NCBI RefSeq assembly: GCF_905212195.1
Contig: NZ_CAJMDQ010000021.1
Span: forward strand, 1 to 28,606
Direction: 5' to 3'
Length of the DNA stretch: 28,606 nt
DNA from: an uncultured Anaerotignum sp.
GTDB lineage: Bacteria; Bacillota; Clostridia; Lachnospirales; Anaerotignaceae
Positions 7,225 through 15,682 of the stretch are shown here, piece after piece. The position numbers and the translations under genes were made by a program. Each line of letters opens with the position of its first letter. Position 1 is the first letter of the stretch. The notes beneath the pieces were generated by a model that ran no database searches, was not told the origin of the DNA, and saw nothing but the letters and a program-made list of their open reading frames with translations.

Positions 7225-7388
7225 ATTAGATGTTGGAAATAGGGGCAGGCAAGGCGGTATAGGAAGGGAATTTTTGAGGGCAGGAAAGAAAAAGGAAATT
7301 TGCCAAAAGGAGTGATTTTTGAGGGGAAATCGTCCGTTTGCATTTGAGGAAAGAAGGACGGGCAGTGTTTTGGCAGAAAGGAGAAAGC
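7225..7388 (+). other. Noncoding gap within the packaging operon
   Basis: These 164 bases are the largest gap inside an otherwise gapless operon. They contain two copies of ATTTTTGAGGG (7270-7280 and 7315-7325) and the AGGAG binding site of the portal gene, but no open frame that I can support. It may be a deletion scar. Confidence 0.5.
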
Positions 7389-8837
7389 ATGTATTTATCG
7401 GAAATGGATTTGCTTAAAGCCAGACTGACGGCAGAAGGCAGGCTCAGTCAAAGCAGGATTTTGCAGGAGATTCTGCGGGAGGACAGCCAGAGCGAACAGA
7501 AACGAAAAATGCGGGAGGGAGAGAGATATTACCGCTGCGACCATGATATTTTACGGAAGGATTTTCGCAGAACGACCATTTCGGAAACGAAAAACGGCGC
7601 AGAGGAATTGAAACCATTTTTTAATCCCAACCGCAGCAATCACCACAACATAAATCCTTTTCATCATACGCTGGTAGCCCAGAAAGCGGCGTACTTGGTG
7701 GGGAGAGAACCTACCATTATGGTGAAAGGTGAGGAAAAAAGTGAATACGAAGGAGAACTGGCGGCATTTTGTGATGCGGGGTTCAATCGGCTGCTGCATC
7801 GCTGGGTAGTAGGCGCCGCAAACAAAGGGGTGGAATATCTTCATGTGTATTACAACGAGGATGGGGAGTTCTGTACCTGTATTGTGCCGGCGGAAGAACT
7901 CATTGTTTGCTATGACGCGGTGCATCAGGAGGAAATGACGGACGTCATTCGATATTACGACATCAAAGTACTGGAGGATGGGAAAGAACATCTCCGCAGG
8001 CAGGTGGAATGGTGGACAAAAGACGACGTGACCTATTTTTCCGAAAACAGTCAAGGGGAATTTTTGCAGAAAAAACAGGTACCTCATTGGCTTGTGACAA
8101 AAGAGGAAAATGGGGAAGAAGTGGAGCGCATTGCCCACAACTGGGGGCGGCTGCCTTTCATTCCTTTGCAGAACAATGGAGAGGAAACCACAGATTTGGA
8201 GCTCATCAAAGGGCTGGTGGATGCTTATGACCTGTTGAGCAGCGAAGGAACCAACAATCTGTTGGACTTGGTGGATTTATACTGGGTCATTCAGGGATAT
8301 GGCGGCGAAGCGGCAGGCGCTATGGCCAAGAAATTGCAAATTAACAAAGCAGTGCAAATCAGTGACAGCAGCGGGCATGTGGAGGCAAAGCAGGTTGAAC
8401 TGCCTGTGGAAAGCCGCATGAGTTGGATGAAGATGCTGCGGAAGGATATTTTTCATTTTGGCATGGGCGTTGACACCGACAGCGAGGACTGGGGAAAAGC
8501 ACCCAGTGGTGTAGCATTGCAGTTTCAATATGCCATGTTTTATCTGAAAATCAACGGCGTTATGCCGGAGATTCGCAGGGCGGTGAAAGAGGTGCTGCGA
8601 TTTGCTACGGAGGATTGGAACCGCAGAGACGGCGGGCAAAGGGACTGGCGGAAAATTCAAGTACAGCTTAATACCAGCGGTATCACTGACGATTTAGAAA
8701 CGGTACAGATGATTCGGGAGTCCCAAGGACTTGTCAGTGAAAAGACATTGCTGGGCAAGCATCCTTTTGTGGAGGATGTGAACAGTGAAATGGAACAGTT
8801 GAAGAGAGAAAGAAGCAAGAAGGAGGAAACAACATGA
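7389..8837 (+). CDS. Phage portal protein (SPP1 Gp6-like)
   Basis: The 482-residue protein forms the dodecameric ring at the capsid vertex through which DNA passes and onto which connectors dock. Features typical of the SPP1 Gp6-like family are the N-terminal RYYRCDHDILRKD region, NPNRSNHHNINPFHHTLVAQ with KAAYLVGREP following, LPFIPLQNN, the stretch around LVDAYDLLSSEGTNNLLDL and the PSGVALQFQY block. ATG at 7389 was chosen for AAAGGAGAA nine bases before it; an in-frame upstream ATG-less extension from 7338 has no binding site. It overlaps the scaffold gene by four bases. Confidence 0.92.
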   Translation: MYLSEMDLLKARLTAEGRLSQSRILQEILREDSQSEQKRKMREGERYYRCDHDILRKDFRRTTISETKNGAEELKPFFNPNRSNHHNINPFHHTLVAQKAAYLVGREPTIMVKGEEKSEYEGELAAFCDAGFNRLLHRWVVGAANKGVEYLHVYYNEDGEFCTCIVPAEELIVCYDAVHQEEMTDVIRYYDIKVLEDGKEHLRRQVEWWTKDDVTYFSENSQGEFLQKKQVPHWLVTKEENGEEVERIAHNWGRLPFIPLQNNGEETTDLELIKGLVDAYDLLSSEGTNNLLDLVDLYWVIQGYGGEAAGAMAKKLQINKAVQISDSSGHVEAKQVELPVESRMSWMKMLRKDIFHFGMGVDTDSEDWGKAPSGVALQFQYAMFYLKINGVMPEIRRAVKEVLRFATEDWNRRDGGQRDWRKIQVQLNTSGITDDLETVQMIRESQGLVSEKTLLGKHPFVEDVNSEMEQLKRERSKKEETT

Positions 8838-9274
8838 CACAGGAATTGATGCAGAGATTGGGGATTCAGAGCCCGGAAACAGCAGAAAAGGTAGAACAGT
8901 TTCTGCTGGCATTGGAAGAAAGAAACAGACTGCTGACAGAAAAAAGTGCAGCACTGGAAAGAGAAAAAACACTGGCGGAAGAAGCCCTGCAGAACGCGAA
9001 AAAAATTGCGGCTATGGAAAAAGCCATTCTGGAAGCCGGCGGCAAGAATGCCAAAGCCATTCTGGCACTCATTGACGCAGACGAAGTGACACTGAACGAA
9101 AAAGGGGAACTGGAAGGGCTGGATCTGGAGGCAGTAAAAGCCGAAGCGCCTTATCTGTTCAACGAAAAAGAAGAAAAGACAAAAGGCACAGGTTTTCAGG
9201 CGGCTTACACCAAAAAGAAAACAACAAAGGAAAACGAAATTGCGCAGACATTCAGAAAAGCGCTGAGAAGATAA
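8834..9274 (+). CDS. Phage capsid scaffolding protein (GP20 family)
   Basis: The 146-residue protein should guide assembly of the procapsid and then leave it. A heptad-rich coiled coil covers about residues 15-65, followed by the GP20-family block around GGKNAKAILALIDADEV with LEGLDLEAVKAEAPYLF behind it and a lysine-rich C-terminus that would contact capsid protein. Its place between portal and major capsid is the standard one. No separate prohead protease gene is seen, consistent with a scaffold-only (SPP1-like) assembly. Confidence 0.87.
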   Translation: MTQELMQRLGIQSPETAEKVEQFLLALEERNRLLTEKSAALEREKTLAEEALQNAKKIAAMEKAILEAGGKNAKAILALIDADEVTLNEKGELEGLDLEAVKAEAPYLFNEKEEKTKGTGFQAAYTKKKTTKENEIAQTFRKALRR

Positions 9275-9286
9275 GGGGGAGAAAAT

Positions 9287-10210
9287 ATGAGCATCAACAC
9301 AATGGAATACGCAGCAGTATTTATGCAGGAACTGGACAGTCAGATGGTGGAATGTGCCACCAGCGGCTGGATGGAGGACAACGCCGGACAGGTGCAGTAC
9401 AGCGGCGGCGCAGAAGTGAAGATTCCTAAAATGGAACTGAGTGGTCTGGGGAATTATGACAGGGATAAAGGCTTTGCTACAGGCAGTGTGACTGTCAACT
9501 ATGAAACAAAGAAGCTGACACAGGACAGAGGTCGCGCTTTTCAGGTGGATGCCATGGATGTGGATGAAACCAACTTCGCGGCAGTGGCAGGCAATGTTAT
9601 GGGGGAATTCCAGAGAACAAAGGTCATTCCTGAAATTGACGCTTATCGTTACAGCACCATTGCCCAGCTGGCAGAAACAAAGAGCAAGAAAAAAGATTAC
9701 ACACCAGCGGCAGATACCATTCTGGAAACACTGCTGAATGATATGACAGAAATTCGTGACAAAGTTGGCGATGGTATGGAAATTGTGGTGACCATGTCCG
9801 CAAAGGTGGCAGGGATGCTGGATCTGGCAAAGGGCGGCAACAATGTCATTGACAGCGGCGAATTTACTCAGGGCAATATGACACTGAAGGTGAAGGAAAT
9901 TGATGGTTGCCCTATCATTCGTGTGCCTTCTGCTAGATTTAAAACAAAATATGATTTTTATGACGGTGTTTCTGGCGGCAAGGAAACAGGTGGTTTTGTG
10001 GCGGCGGCAGATGCAAAAGACATCAACTGGATTATTGCCGTAAGACAGGCACCCATTGCCGTTTCCAAAACAGATGTAACACGTATTTTTGACCCTATGA
10101 CAAACCAGAACGCAAATGCGTGGAAAATCGACTACAGAAAATACCATGATCTGTGGATTACAGACAATGGCATGGAAGGCGTGCTGGTCAGCGTAAACAA
10201 CGCCGAATAA
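9287..10210 (+). CDS. Major capsid protein (HK97 fold, inferred)
   Basis: The 307-residue protein is the shell subunit by position (after scaffold, before connectors) and by composition. The N-terminus (MEYAAVFMQELDSQMVECAT) and the blocks GGAEVKIPKMELSGLGNYDR, QDRGRAFQVDAMDVDET and DINWIIAVRQAPIAVSKTD are typical of clostridial HK97-like capsid proteins such as XkdG relatives. An AAGGGGGAG site precedes the ATG. The gene is intact, so the element appears able to make heads; this separates it from headless R-type tailocins. Confidence 0.88.
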   Translation: MSINTMEYAAVFMQELDSQMVECATSGWMEDNAGQVQYSGGAEVKIPKMELSGLGNYDRDKGFATGSVTVNYETKKLTQDRGRAFQVDAMDVDETNFAAVAGNVMGEFQRTKVIPEIDAYRYSTIAQLAETKSKKKDYTPAADTILETLLNDMTEIRDKVGDGMEIVVTMSAKVAGMLDLAKGGNNVIDSGEFTQGNMTLKVKEIDGCPIIRVPSARFKTKYDFYDGVSGGKETGGFVAAADAKDINWIIAVRQAPIAVSKTDVTRIFDPMTNQNANAWKIDYRKYHDLWITDNGMEGVLVSVNNAE

Positions 10211-10223
10211 AGGCGGTGGAGCC

Positions 10224-10544
10224 ATGAAAGAAGCGATTTTAGCAAAAATGGCAGAGCTGCGGCAGGTGGGGGCGGAAGATGCCGCCCTTGCCTTTGCGGC
10301 AGAGAGAAGTATGGAAATGGTGCAGGCTTACTGCAATCTGGAGGAAGTGCCAGCAGAGTTGGAACATGTTTGTGTTTGTATCGGATTGGAAATCTATGAC
10401 AAAGGCAGCTTGCAGGAGAGCGGCATCAAAGAAATTACAGAAGGAAAGGTTTCTGTGACATTTGCAGAGGAAGCAGATACGGCAGGGGCATTTTTGCTGC
10501 ATTATCAGGAGGAATTGAACCGTTTTCGAAAGATGCAGTGGTAA
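10224..10544 (+). CDS. Head-tail connector protein, gp6-like
   Basis: The 106-residue helical protein follows the capsid gene, where the first connector (HK97 gp6, SPP1 gp15 group) usually lies. The block AERSMEMVQAYCNLEEVPAE and the DKGSLQESGIKEITEGKVSV region, with an acidic turn and a return helix, are typical of that fold. By family it forms a ring under the portal. Start at 10224 behind AAGGCGGTGG. The identification rests on pattern and position. Confidence 0.72.
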   Translation: MKEAILAKMAELRQVGAEDAALAFAAERSMEMVQAYCNLEEVPAELEHVCVCIGLEIYDKGSLQESGIKEITEGKVSVTFAEEADTAGAFLLHYQEELNRFRKMQW

Positions 10545-10561
10545 GAAAAAGGGGGGATACC

Positions 10562-10924
10562 ATGGCAGGAAGCTGGCAGGCGGCGAAAAGGGCCGTAGAA
10601 AGTCATTTTACGGATAAGTGCCGTGTGACGGAATTTACAGAAGAAGAAACGTCCTGGGGGGAGACCCGTTTCAGCGCGGTGCAGGGAAAAGAAATGACTT
10701 GCAGGCTGGTGGAAGAAGGCGATGGCAGTGATATCGAGGGGCTTCTGGCTTACGGACAATGGGAAGGGGTTTTGCTGTATCCCACGGAAAATCACATTGC
10801 AGCAGGCAGTCAGGTGGAAGTGACGAAGCCAGACGGCAGGGAGGTCATCTTTTTTACCACAGGAGAAACCCTTTCTTACAGCACCCACAAAGAAACGGTT
10901 TTGACACGGAAATGTCCCTTTTAA
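10562..10924 (+). CDS. Head closure / head-tail adaptor protein
   Basis: The 120-residue mainly beta protein (ESHFTDKCRVTEFTEEETSW, then MTCRLVEEGDG and HIAAGSQVEVTKPDG) has the size, fold pattern and position of the XkdH/YqbH or SPP1 gp16 type closure proteins, which seal the portal after packaging. ATG at 10562 was chosen for AAGGGGGGAT upstream; a longer frame from 10538 would overlap the previous gene without a binding site. Assignment is mainly by synteny. Confidence 0.65.
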   Translation: MAGSWQAAKRAVESHFTDKCRVTEFTEEETSWGETRFSAVQGKEMTCRLVEEGDGSDIEGLLAYGQWEGVLLYPTENHIAAGSQVEVTKPDGREVIFFTTGETLSYSTHKETVLTRKCPF

Positions 10925-10938
10925 GGGGGTGATACGTG

Positions 10939-11391
10939 ATGGAAAGAAAAGATATGATGACACTGCTGAAACGGGCAGTGATACAGGCGTTAAAAGAAGG
11001 ATTTTCAATCCCCGTGTATGGAGAGCACGTGCCACAAAAGACGAAAGTACCCTGTTTTTCTGTGACGGTGGAAGAAACCACCCAGAAAAGGCTGTTAGGA
11101 CGGCGCAGGGAAGTGGAGGCAAAGCTGAAAGTGCGCTACACAGAGGCGGAAGAAAAAGACAAAAAGGAAACGGCGGCTGCAGTGGCGGATGGGCTGTACG
11201 AGGTGCTTTGGCTGGTTGGCAGTGCAGAGCGGTTTGGGGCAAGGAGTATGTCTCACACCATGACAGAGGACGGCGTGGATTTTTTTGCCACTTATGGCTG
11301 GCAGATCATTGTGGAACAGCAGGAAACCCTTATGGAACGGCTGGAATACAACGGGGAAAAGGTGATCGGATATGAAGAAAACGAAGTTTGA
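10939..11391 (+). CDS. Tail terminator / completion protein
   Basis: The 150-residue protein (MERKDMMTLLKRAVIQALKE; then KVPCFSVTVEETTQKRLLGR and FFATYGWQIIVEQQETLMER) matches the general plan of tail terminator proteins found between the head closure protein and the sheath in Firmicute myophages. By role, it caps the finished tail tube and joins it to the head. ATG at 10939 and GTG at 10936 share the site AAGGGGGTGAT; I prefer ATG. It overlaps the next small gene by 20 bases. Confidence 0.65.
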   Translation: MERKDMMTLLKRAVIQALKEGFSIPVYGEHVPQKTKVPCFSVTVEETTQKRLLGRRREVEAKLKVRYTEAEEKDKKETAAAVADGLYEVLWLVGSAERFGARSMSHTMTEDGVDFFATYGWQIIVEQQETLMERLEYNGEKVIGYEENEV

Positions 11392-11539
11392 AAAGGCGCA
11401 GCTTCTGGAAAGCAAAACGCTGGGATATGGCAGGGATTTGCTGGAAGCAGTGCTGGAGGATGGAAAAAGGTATACAAAGGAAGAAGTCGCAAAGGCGGCA
11501 GAAGCGTATTTGCAGGGAAAAGTGAAGGAGGAGAAGTAA
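11372..11539 (+). CDS. Small conserved-position phage protein before the sheath
   Basis: A 55-residue frame starts at ATG 11372, behind AAAAGGTGATC, and ends one base before the sheath ATG. The protein (MKKTKFEKAQLLESK, then KRYTKEEVAKAAEAYLQGK) is charged and helical. PBSX-like operons also carry a small gene of unknown function at this place (xkdJ position), but sequence homology cannot be claimed from inspection. Confidence 0.65.
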   Translation: MKKTKFEKAQLLESKTLGYGRDLLEAVLEDGKRYTKEEVAKAAEAYLQGKVKEEK

Positions 11540-11540
11540 T

Positions 11541-12833
11541 ATGGCATTAGGCGGCGGCACCTTTTTGGTGCAGAACAAGGTATTGCCGGGGGCGTACATC
11601 AATTTTGTATCCAGACCAAGAGCCATGGGTGTCATGGGCGAAAGAGGCGTGGTCTGCATGGGCATGGAACTGGATTGGGGTCCTCAGGAAATGATGACGG
11701 TGGAAGCGGCAGATTTCCAGACAAATGCCATGGAGGTATTCGGTTTTGGATACAGCCATGACAAAATGAAGGATATGCGAGAACTGTTCTGCGGGGCGAA
11801 AACAGCGAAGATTTTCCGCATCAACAGCGGGACTGCGGCAACTGCCACCATTGGCGGAATGACAGTAACCGCAAAATACGGCGGTTTGAGAGGCAATGAC
11901 CTGCGTGTGGTGGTGGCAGAAAACGTGGACGAAGAAGGCATGTTTGATGTGGCTACCTATATGGAAATGGAACAGGTGGATGTGCAGACAGTAGCGGACA
12001 TTGATAGTCTGGAAGAAAACAAGTTTGTGACATTCAGCGGCACGGGGGCACTGACACCTACAGCGGCAACCCCTTTGACAGGCGGCACAACAGAGGAAGT
12101 TTCCGGCAGCGGATACACAGATTTTCTAGCGGCGGCGGAAAAAGAGGATTTTAATGTGCTGGCGTACAACGGTATGGATGAGGTGACAAAGAAGCTGTTT
12201 GTAAGCTTTACAAAACGTCTGAGAGATGAGGAAGGCGTGAAGTTTGTGACAGTTCTTTATGATTATCCTCAAGCGGATTACGAGGGCATCATTTCTGTGG
12301 GTACAGCAAAAGAACTGGTTTGCTGGACAGCAGGTATGGAAGCCGGAGCGGCTGTGAACGAAAGTCTGACCAACCGCAAGTATGACGGGGAATACGAAGT
12401 GGATGCAAAAGACACTAAAAGCAATTTCATCAAAGGGATTCAGGCAGGAAAATTCCTGTTTTACGATGACGGCGGCGAGATTCGTGTGCTGCGGGATATC
12501 AACTGTTTCACTTCTTTTGAAAGCAACAAAAATAGTGATTTTTCCTCAAACCGTGTGGTGAGGGTGCTGGACAGCATCGCCAATGACGTGGCAAGGATTT
12601 TCAGCCAGTATTATCTGGGTAAACGCAGCAACAACGCAGATGGCAGAAATCTGCTGAAAGCGGAAATCATTGCTTATCATGAACAGCTGTTACAGCTGGA
12701 AGCAATCGAAAACTTTACAGCGGAAGACATTACGGTACAGCAGGGCGTGGAAAAACAGGATGTGGTGGTATACGAAAGCGTACAGCCTACAGATGCCATG
12801 GAAAAACTGTACATGAGAGTGGAAGTTGTGTAA
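11541..12833 (+). CDS. Contractile tail sheath protein (XkdK-like)
   Basis: The 430-residue protein forms the contracting outer sheath. The N-terminus GGGTFLVQNKVLPGAYINFV with the following SRPRAMGVMGERGVV is the characteristic opening of XkdK/phiCD-type sheath proteins, the middle has the beta-rich insertion (about residues 95-215), and the C-terminal core includes the conserved FESNKNSDFSSNRVVRVLDS region. GAAGGAGGAG precedes ATG. Its presence shows that the tail is of the contractile (myovirus) kind. Confidence 0.93.
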   Translation: MALGGGTFLVQNKVLPGAYINFVSRPRAMGVMGERGVVCMGMELDWGPQEMMTVEAADFQTNAMEVFGFGYSHDKMKDMRELFCGAKTAKIFRINSGTAATATIGGMTVTAKYGGLRGNDLRVVVAENVDEEGMFDVATYMEMEQVDVQTVADIDSLEENKFVTFSGTGALTPTAATPLTGGTTEEVSGSGYTDFLAAAEKEDFNVLAYNGMDEVTKKLFVSFTKRLRDEEGVKFVTVLYDYPQADYEGIISVGTAKELVCWTAGMEAGAAVNESLTNRKYDGEYEVDAKDTKSNFIKGIQAGKFLFYDDGGEIRVLRDINCFTSFESNKNSDFSSNRVVRVLDSIANDVARIFSQYYLGKRSNNADGRNLLKAEIIAYHEQLLQLEAIENFTAEDITVQQGVEKQDVVVYESVQPTDAMEKLYMRVEVV

Positions 12834-12846
12834 AAGGAGGAGAAGT

Positions 12847-13302
12847 ATGGCATATTTACGGGCAAAAGATACGGTAAACGGTGCCTTGGGCACTTGTTAC
12901 GCCAGAATTGACGGGGAGCGTCACGAACTGATGCAGGTGAAAAACGTGACAGCTACCGTAAAAAAAACCAGAACGGAAATTCCCATTCTGGGACTGACAG
13001 GAAAACAGCACAAAAGCGGCGGTTGGGAAGGCACCGGAAAAATGACGGTGTATTATGTTTCCAGTCTGTTCCGCAAGGTGATGCTGGATTATATGAAAAA
13101 TGGCGTGGACACCTACTTTGAGCTGATGCTGACAAATGAAGACCCTACAGGGGAAACAGGAAAACAGACAGTGCTGCTCAAAGATGTGAATATTGATGAG
13201 ATGGTCATCGGGAAGCTGGATGTGGATCAGTTTGCGTTGGAGGAAGATATGACATTTACCTTCGGGGATGCAGATCTGCTGGATGCTTTTGACGAACTGT
13301 AA
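12847..13302 (+). CDS. Phage tail tube protein (XkdM-like)
   Basis: The 151-residue protein builds the inner tube inside the sheath. It carries the XkdM family blocks AKDTVNGALGTCYARIDGER, then TRTEIPILGLTGKQHKSGGW, with GKMTVYYVSSLFRKVMLDYM following. ATG 12847 lies behind AAAAGGAGGAG. It directly follows the sheath gene as in PBSX and most contractile systems. Confidence 0.92.
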   Translation: MAYLRAKDTVNGALGTCYARIDGERHELMQVKNVTATVKKTRTEIPILGLTGKQHKSGGWEGTGKMTVYYVSSLFRKVMLDYMKNGVDTYFELMLTNEDPTGETGKQTVLLKDVNIDEMVIGKLDVDQFALEEDMTFTFGDADLLDAFDEL

Positions 13303-13341
13303 GAATAGGGGCGGGCGGCAGGGAACAAAAGGAGGAGACGT

Positions 13342-13674
13342 ATGCAGGAAGCGTTTTACAAAGAAAATGCAAAGGCTTTTCGAGAAACGGAGTGTTCCAT
13401 TGCGCCAAGGTTTCAGCGGGATGGGAAAGAAATGCTGTGGAAGATTCGAGCCATTTCTCAGGCAGAGAATGCAGAAATCTGGCAGAAAAGCGGAGAAAAT
13501 CCCAAAAGATATGAAAGCATGATACTGGCGGCATCGGTGGTATTTCCTGATTTGAAAGGGGCAGATTTACAGGACAGCTACGGTGTTATGGGGGCAGAAA
13601 ATCTGCTGGAAAAAATGCTGACCGCTGGAGAATTTGCTGCTTTGCAGGAGGCCGTGGAAGCGGTGAATCAGTAA
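13342..13674 (+). CDS. XkdN-like tail assembly chaperone, copy 1
   Basis: The 110-residue protein follows the tube gene and is a clear paralogue of the product at 15329-15682: both carry a -LW-IRA- block, then AA-VVFPDL, then a -SYGV- segment and a final KML-x-EF/Y motif. In phages this G-type protein coats the tape measure during tail assembly. Unlike copy 2, this copy ends in an ordinary TAA without a slippery sequence, and no tape-measure gene follows it. AAAGGAGGAG precedes ATG. Confidence 0.8.
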   Translation: MQEAFYKENAKAFRETECSIAPRFQRDGKEMLWKIRAISQAENAEIWQKSGENPKRYESMILAASVVFPDLKGADLQDSYGVMGAENLLEKMLTAGEFAALQEAVEAVNQ

Positions 13675-13686
13675 GGGGGGACGAGA

Positions 13687-14340
13687 TTGTACCGATTTTA
13701 TTTGAAACAGGGGGAAACACAGTTTTTGTTCCCCGTGACACCGTCACAGGTGCAGACGAAAGTGGGAAACTGCAATGAGACGGTGCAGATTTTACAGATG
13801 GGGCAGGCAAATCTGCTGAAAAATGTCGGACTGGAAGAAGTGCGGTTTCGGGCGTTGTTTCCCGGCAGGCAGTATCATTTTGTGCAGGTGGAAGAAGGAT
13901 TTCGGGAGCCATCTTATTTTCTGGAACGGTTGAAGGATTTCAAAAAAGCGCAGAAGCCTGTACAGCTCATCATTTTCCGCAGACTGGCGGATGGAAGTCA
14001 GATTTTTTGCAGCAATGTGGAAATGGGGCTGGAGGAATACACCATTGTGGAGCAGGGCGGCGAACAGGGGGATTTTTGGGTGGAAATTTCTCTGAAGGAA
14101 TATCGGAAAATGCAGAGCATTGCTTACAGACCTGCTAGCAATGGAAATACATTAGAAAAACAGCCTGCCCAGCGTCCTGCAAAGGAAACGGCGAAAACGT
14201 ATGTGGTGAAAAAAGGAGATAACCTCTGGAACATCGCTAAAAAGGAACTGGGAGATGGGTCGAAATTCGGAGAACTGGCAAAGAAAAATGGCATCAGCAA
14301 TCCATCTTTGATTTACCCGGGGCAGGTCATCAAGCTGTAA
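13687..14340 (+). CDS. XkdP-like tail protein with LysM domain
   Basis: The 217-residue protein has an N-terminal baseplate/hub domain (YRFYLKQGETQFLFPVTPSQ and VQIEISLKEY-like strand pattern) and a C-terminal LysM domain (about residues 170-217, YVVKKGDNLWNIAKKELGDG to LIYPGQVIKL). XkdP proteins sit at the tail hub and may touch peptidoglycan when the tail contracts. The start is a TTG at 13687 behind AAGGGGGG, which is a rare choice in this operon. In PBSX this gene follows the tape measure; here it precedes it. Confidence 0.87.
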   Translation: MYRFYLKQGETQFLFPVTPSQVQTKVGNCNETVQILQMGQANLLKNVGLEEVRFRALFPGRQYHFVQVEEGFREPSYFLERLKDFKKAQKPVQLIIFRRLADGSQIFCSNVEMGLEEYTIVEQGGEQGDFWVEISLKEYRKMQSIAYRPASNGNTLEKQPAQRPAKETAKTYVVKKGDNLWNIAKKELGDGSKFGELAKKNGISNPSLIYPGQVIKL

Positions 14341-14352
14341 GGGGGCGGAAAG

Positions 14353-15327
14353 ATGGAATATCGGATTTTGATTGCCCATAACGGTACGGTGTATGATGCT
14401 ACGCCGGTGACACTGGAAGGTGTGGAGCTTGTCCAGAGTGTTCGCATGGAGGCAGGCTGTCTGCGGTTTTCGGTAGTGCGTGACGGCATTTTGAACTTTG
14501 TGGAAGGGGACAAGGTGCAGTTTTATGTGGATGGGCTGCTGCGGTTTGCTGGCTGGGTTATGACAAAAGAGAGAACTTCAGCCCAGATTATTGCGGTGAC
14601 TGTCTATGATATGCTTTTTTATCTGGCAAAAAACAAGGACACTTATGTGTACTGGGACAAGACGGCAACGGAAGTGGCAAAAATGATTGCCGCAGGGGCT
14701 GGGCTGCCGGTAGGAACCATGACAGATACGAGATGGAAGATTCCACAGCGCATTGAGGAAGGGCAGACGCTGTTGGATATGATTCAGTCTGCTCTGGACT
14801 TGACGGAAAAGGCAACGGGAAAGGAATATTTTTTCTTTGACGGCGGCGGCAGGCTGATGTTACGGGAACGGCAGGAGTTGGTGACAAATGGGGTGCTCCG
14901 CTGTGATGGAGGTATCAGCGATTACTGGTATCGGACGGATATCGGCAAGGATACCTGCAATACGGTGAAGCTCTATCAGGCTGGACGAAAGGAAACGGAA
15001 CATCTGGCTTTTCAGGCGGAAAACGCGGAGAAGGTGGGAACATGGGGAAAGTTGCAGTATTATGCCCATGTGCCTTTTACATTAACAGAAGCCCAGCTGA
15101 AGAAAATGGCGGAAAGTGTTTTGCAGGAAAAGTGCCGGGTAGTGAAAGAGTTGACTGTGGAGAACATCAATGGGGATTTGTTTTTGACAGCAGGACAGTC
15201 TGTATTTCTGGAAATTCCCGATTTGGCGGAGATCGGCATTGCCAAAATGAGCCTCATTGAGAAATCCACCCATATTTTCAAAGATGGGGAACACAAAATG
15301 AAGCTGGAAATGAGAGTGGAGGAGTAA
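14353..15327 (+). CDS. XkdQ-like baseplate hub protein
   Basis: The 324-residue protein matches the XkdQ/YqbQ family, structural equivalents of the gp27/gpD hub: an N-terminal beta domain (SVRMEAGCLRFSVVRDGILN), the DGLLRFAGWVMTKERTSAQI strand pair, VYDMLFYLAKNKDTYVYWDK, and a C-terminal block ending GIAKMSLIEKSTHIFKDGEH. It links the tube to the spike and baseplate. GGGGGCGGAAAG precedes the ATG, 12 bases after XkdP. Confidence 0.87.
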   Translation: MEYRILIAHNGTVYDATPVTLEGVELVQSVRMEAGCLRFSVVRDGILNFVEGDKVQFYVDGLLRFAGWVMTKERTSAQIIAVTVYDMLFYLAKNKDTYVYWDKTATEVAKMIAAGAGLPVGTMTDTRWKIPQRIEEGQTLLDMIQSALDLTEKATGKEYFFFDGGGRLMLRERQELVTNGVLRCDGGISDYWYRTDIGKDTCNTVKLYQAGRKETEHLAFQAENAEKVGTWGKLQYYAHVPFTLTEAQLKKMAESVLQEKCRVVKELTVENINGDLFLTAGQSVFLEIPDLAEIGIAKMSLIEKSTHIFKDGEHKMKLEMRVEE

Positions 15328-15328
15328 C

Positions 15329-15682
15329 ATGAGAGAGATGGAGTGTTTTTTTCAGGAAAACTGTTATTTGCCGCCCAATGAGAAAATCATGGTGTCTGAC
15401 AGATTTGGAGATGGGGAACTGCTGTGGGAGATTCGAGCGGTAAGAGAAGCGGAACTGCGAAAGATGGAGAGAGAAACAGAAGAAAATCTCTGTGCAGCGG
15501 CGGTGGTTTTTCCTGACTTGCAGGACAGAAAGTTATGGGAAAGCTATGGAGTAAAAAGCGGTGCGGAAGTACTGCAGAAAATGCTGACACCAGCGGAATA
15601 TCTGCGTCTGCAAAAGGCAGTTATGGTACTGAACGGATTTCAGAAGCGAAAGGAAGAACGGAGAGAAACGGCAAAAAACTGA
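15329..15682 (+). CDS. XkdN-like tail assembly chaperone, copy 2 (G-type, frameshifting)
   Basis: The 117-residue protein is paralogous to copy 1 (shared -LLWEIRAVREAE- and AAAVVFPDL blocks, KMLTPAEYLRLQKAV). Its last codons are GCA AAA AAC TGA, in which A AAA AAC is a classic -1 slippery heptamer directly before the stop. A 9-bp hairpin follows seven bases later. The expected outcome is a short G form and a longer 171-residue GT fusion. It lies directly before the short tape-measure candidate, which is the standard place for a G/GT gene. AGTGGAGGAG precedes ATG. Confidence 0.82.
   Translation: MREMECFFQENCYLPPNEKIMVSDRFGDGELLWEIRAVREAELRKMERETEENLCAAAVVFPDLQDRKLWESYGVKSGAEVLQKMLTPAEYLRLQKAVMVLNGFQKRKEERRETAKN

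Noticed and set aside
8657..10225. A 522-codon minus-strand frame opposite the scaffold and capsid genes
   Set aside because: Antisense shadow of well-identified plus-strand genes; composition is Cys/His/Phe-rich and non-protein-like.
10929..11375. A 148-codon frame overlapping the tail terminator gene in another frame
   Set aside because: Gly/Arg/Trp-rich composition typical of a shifted frame; the overlapping frame has the better start and phage-like sequence.
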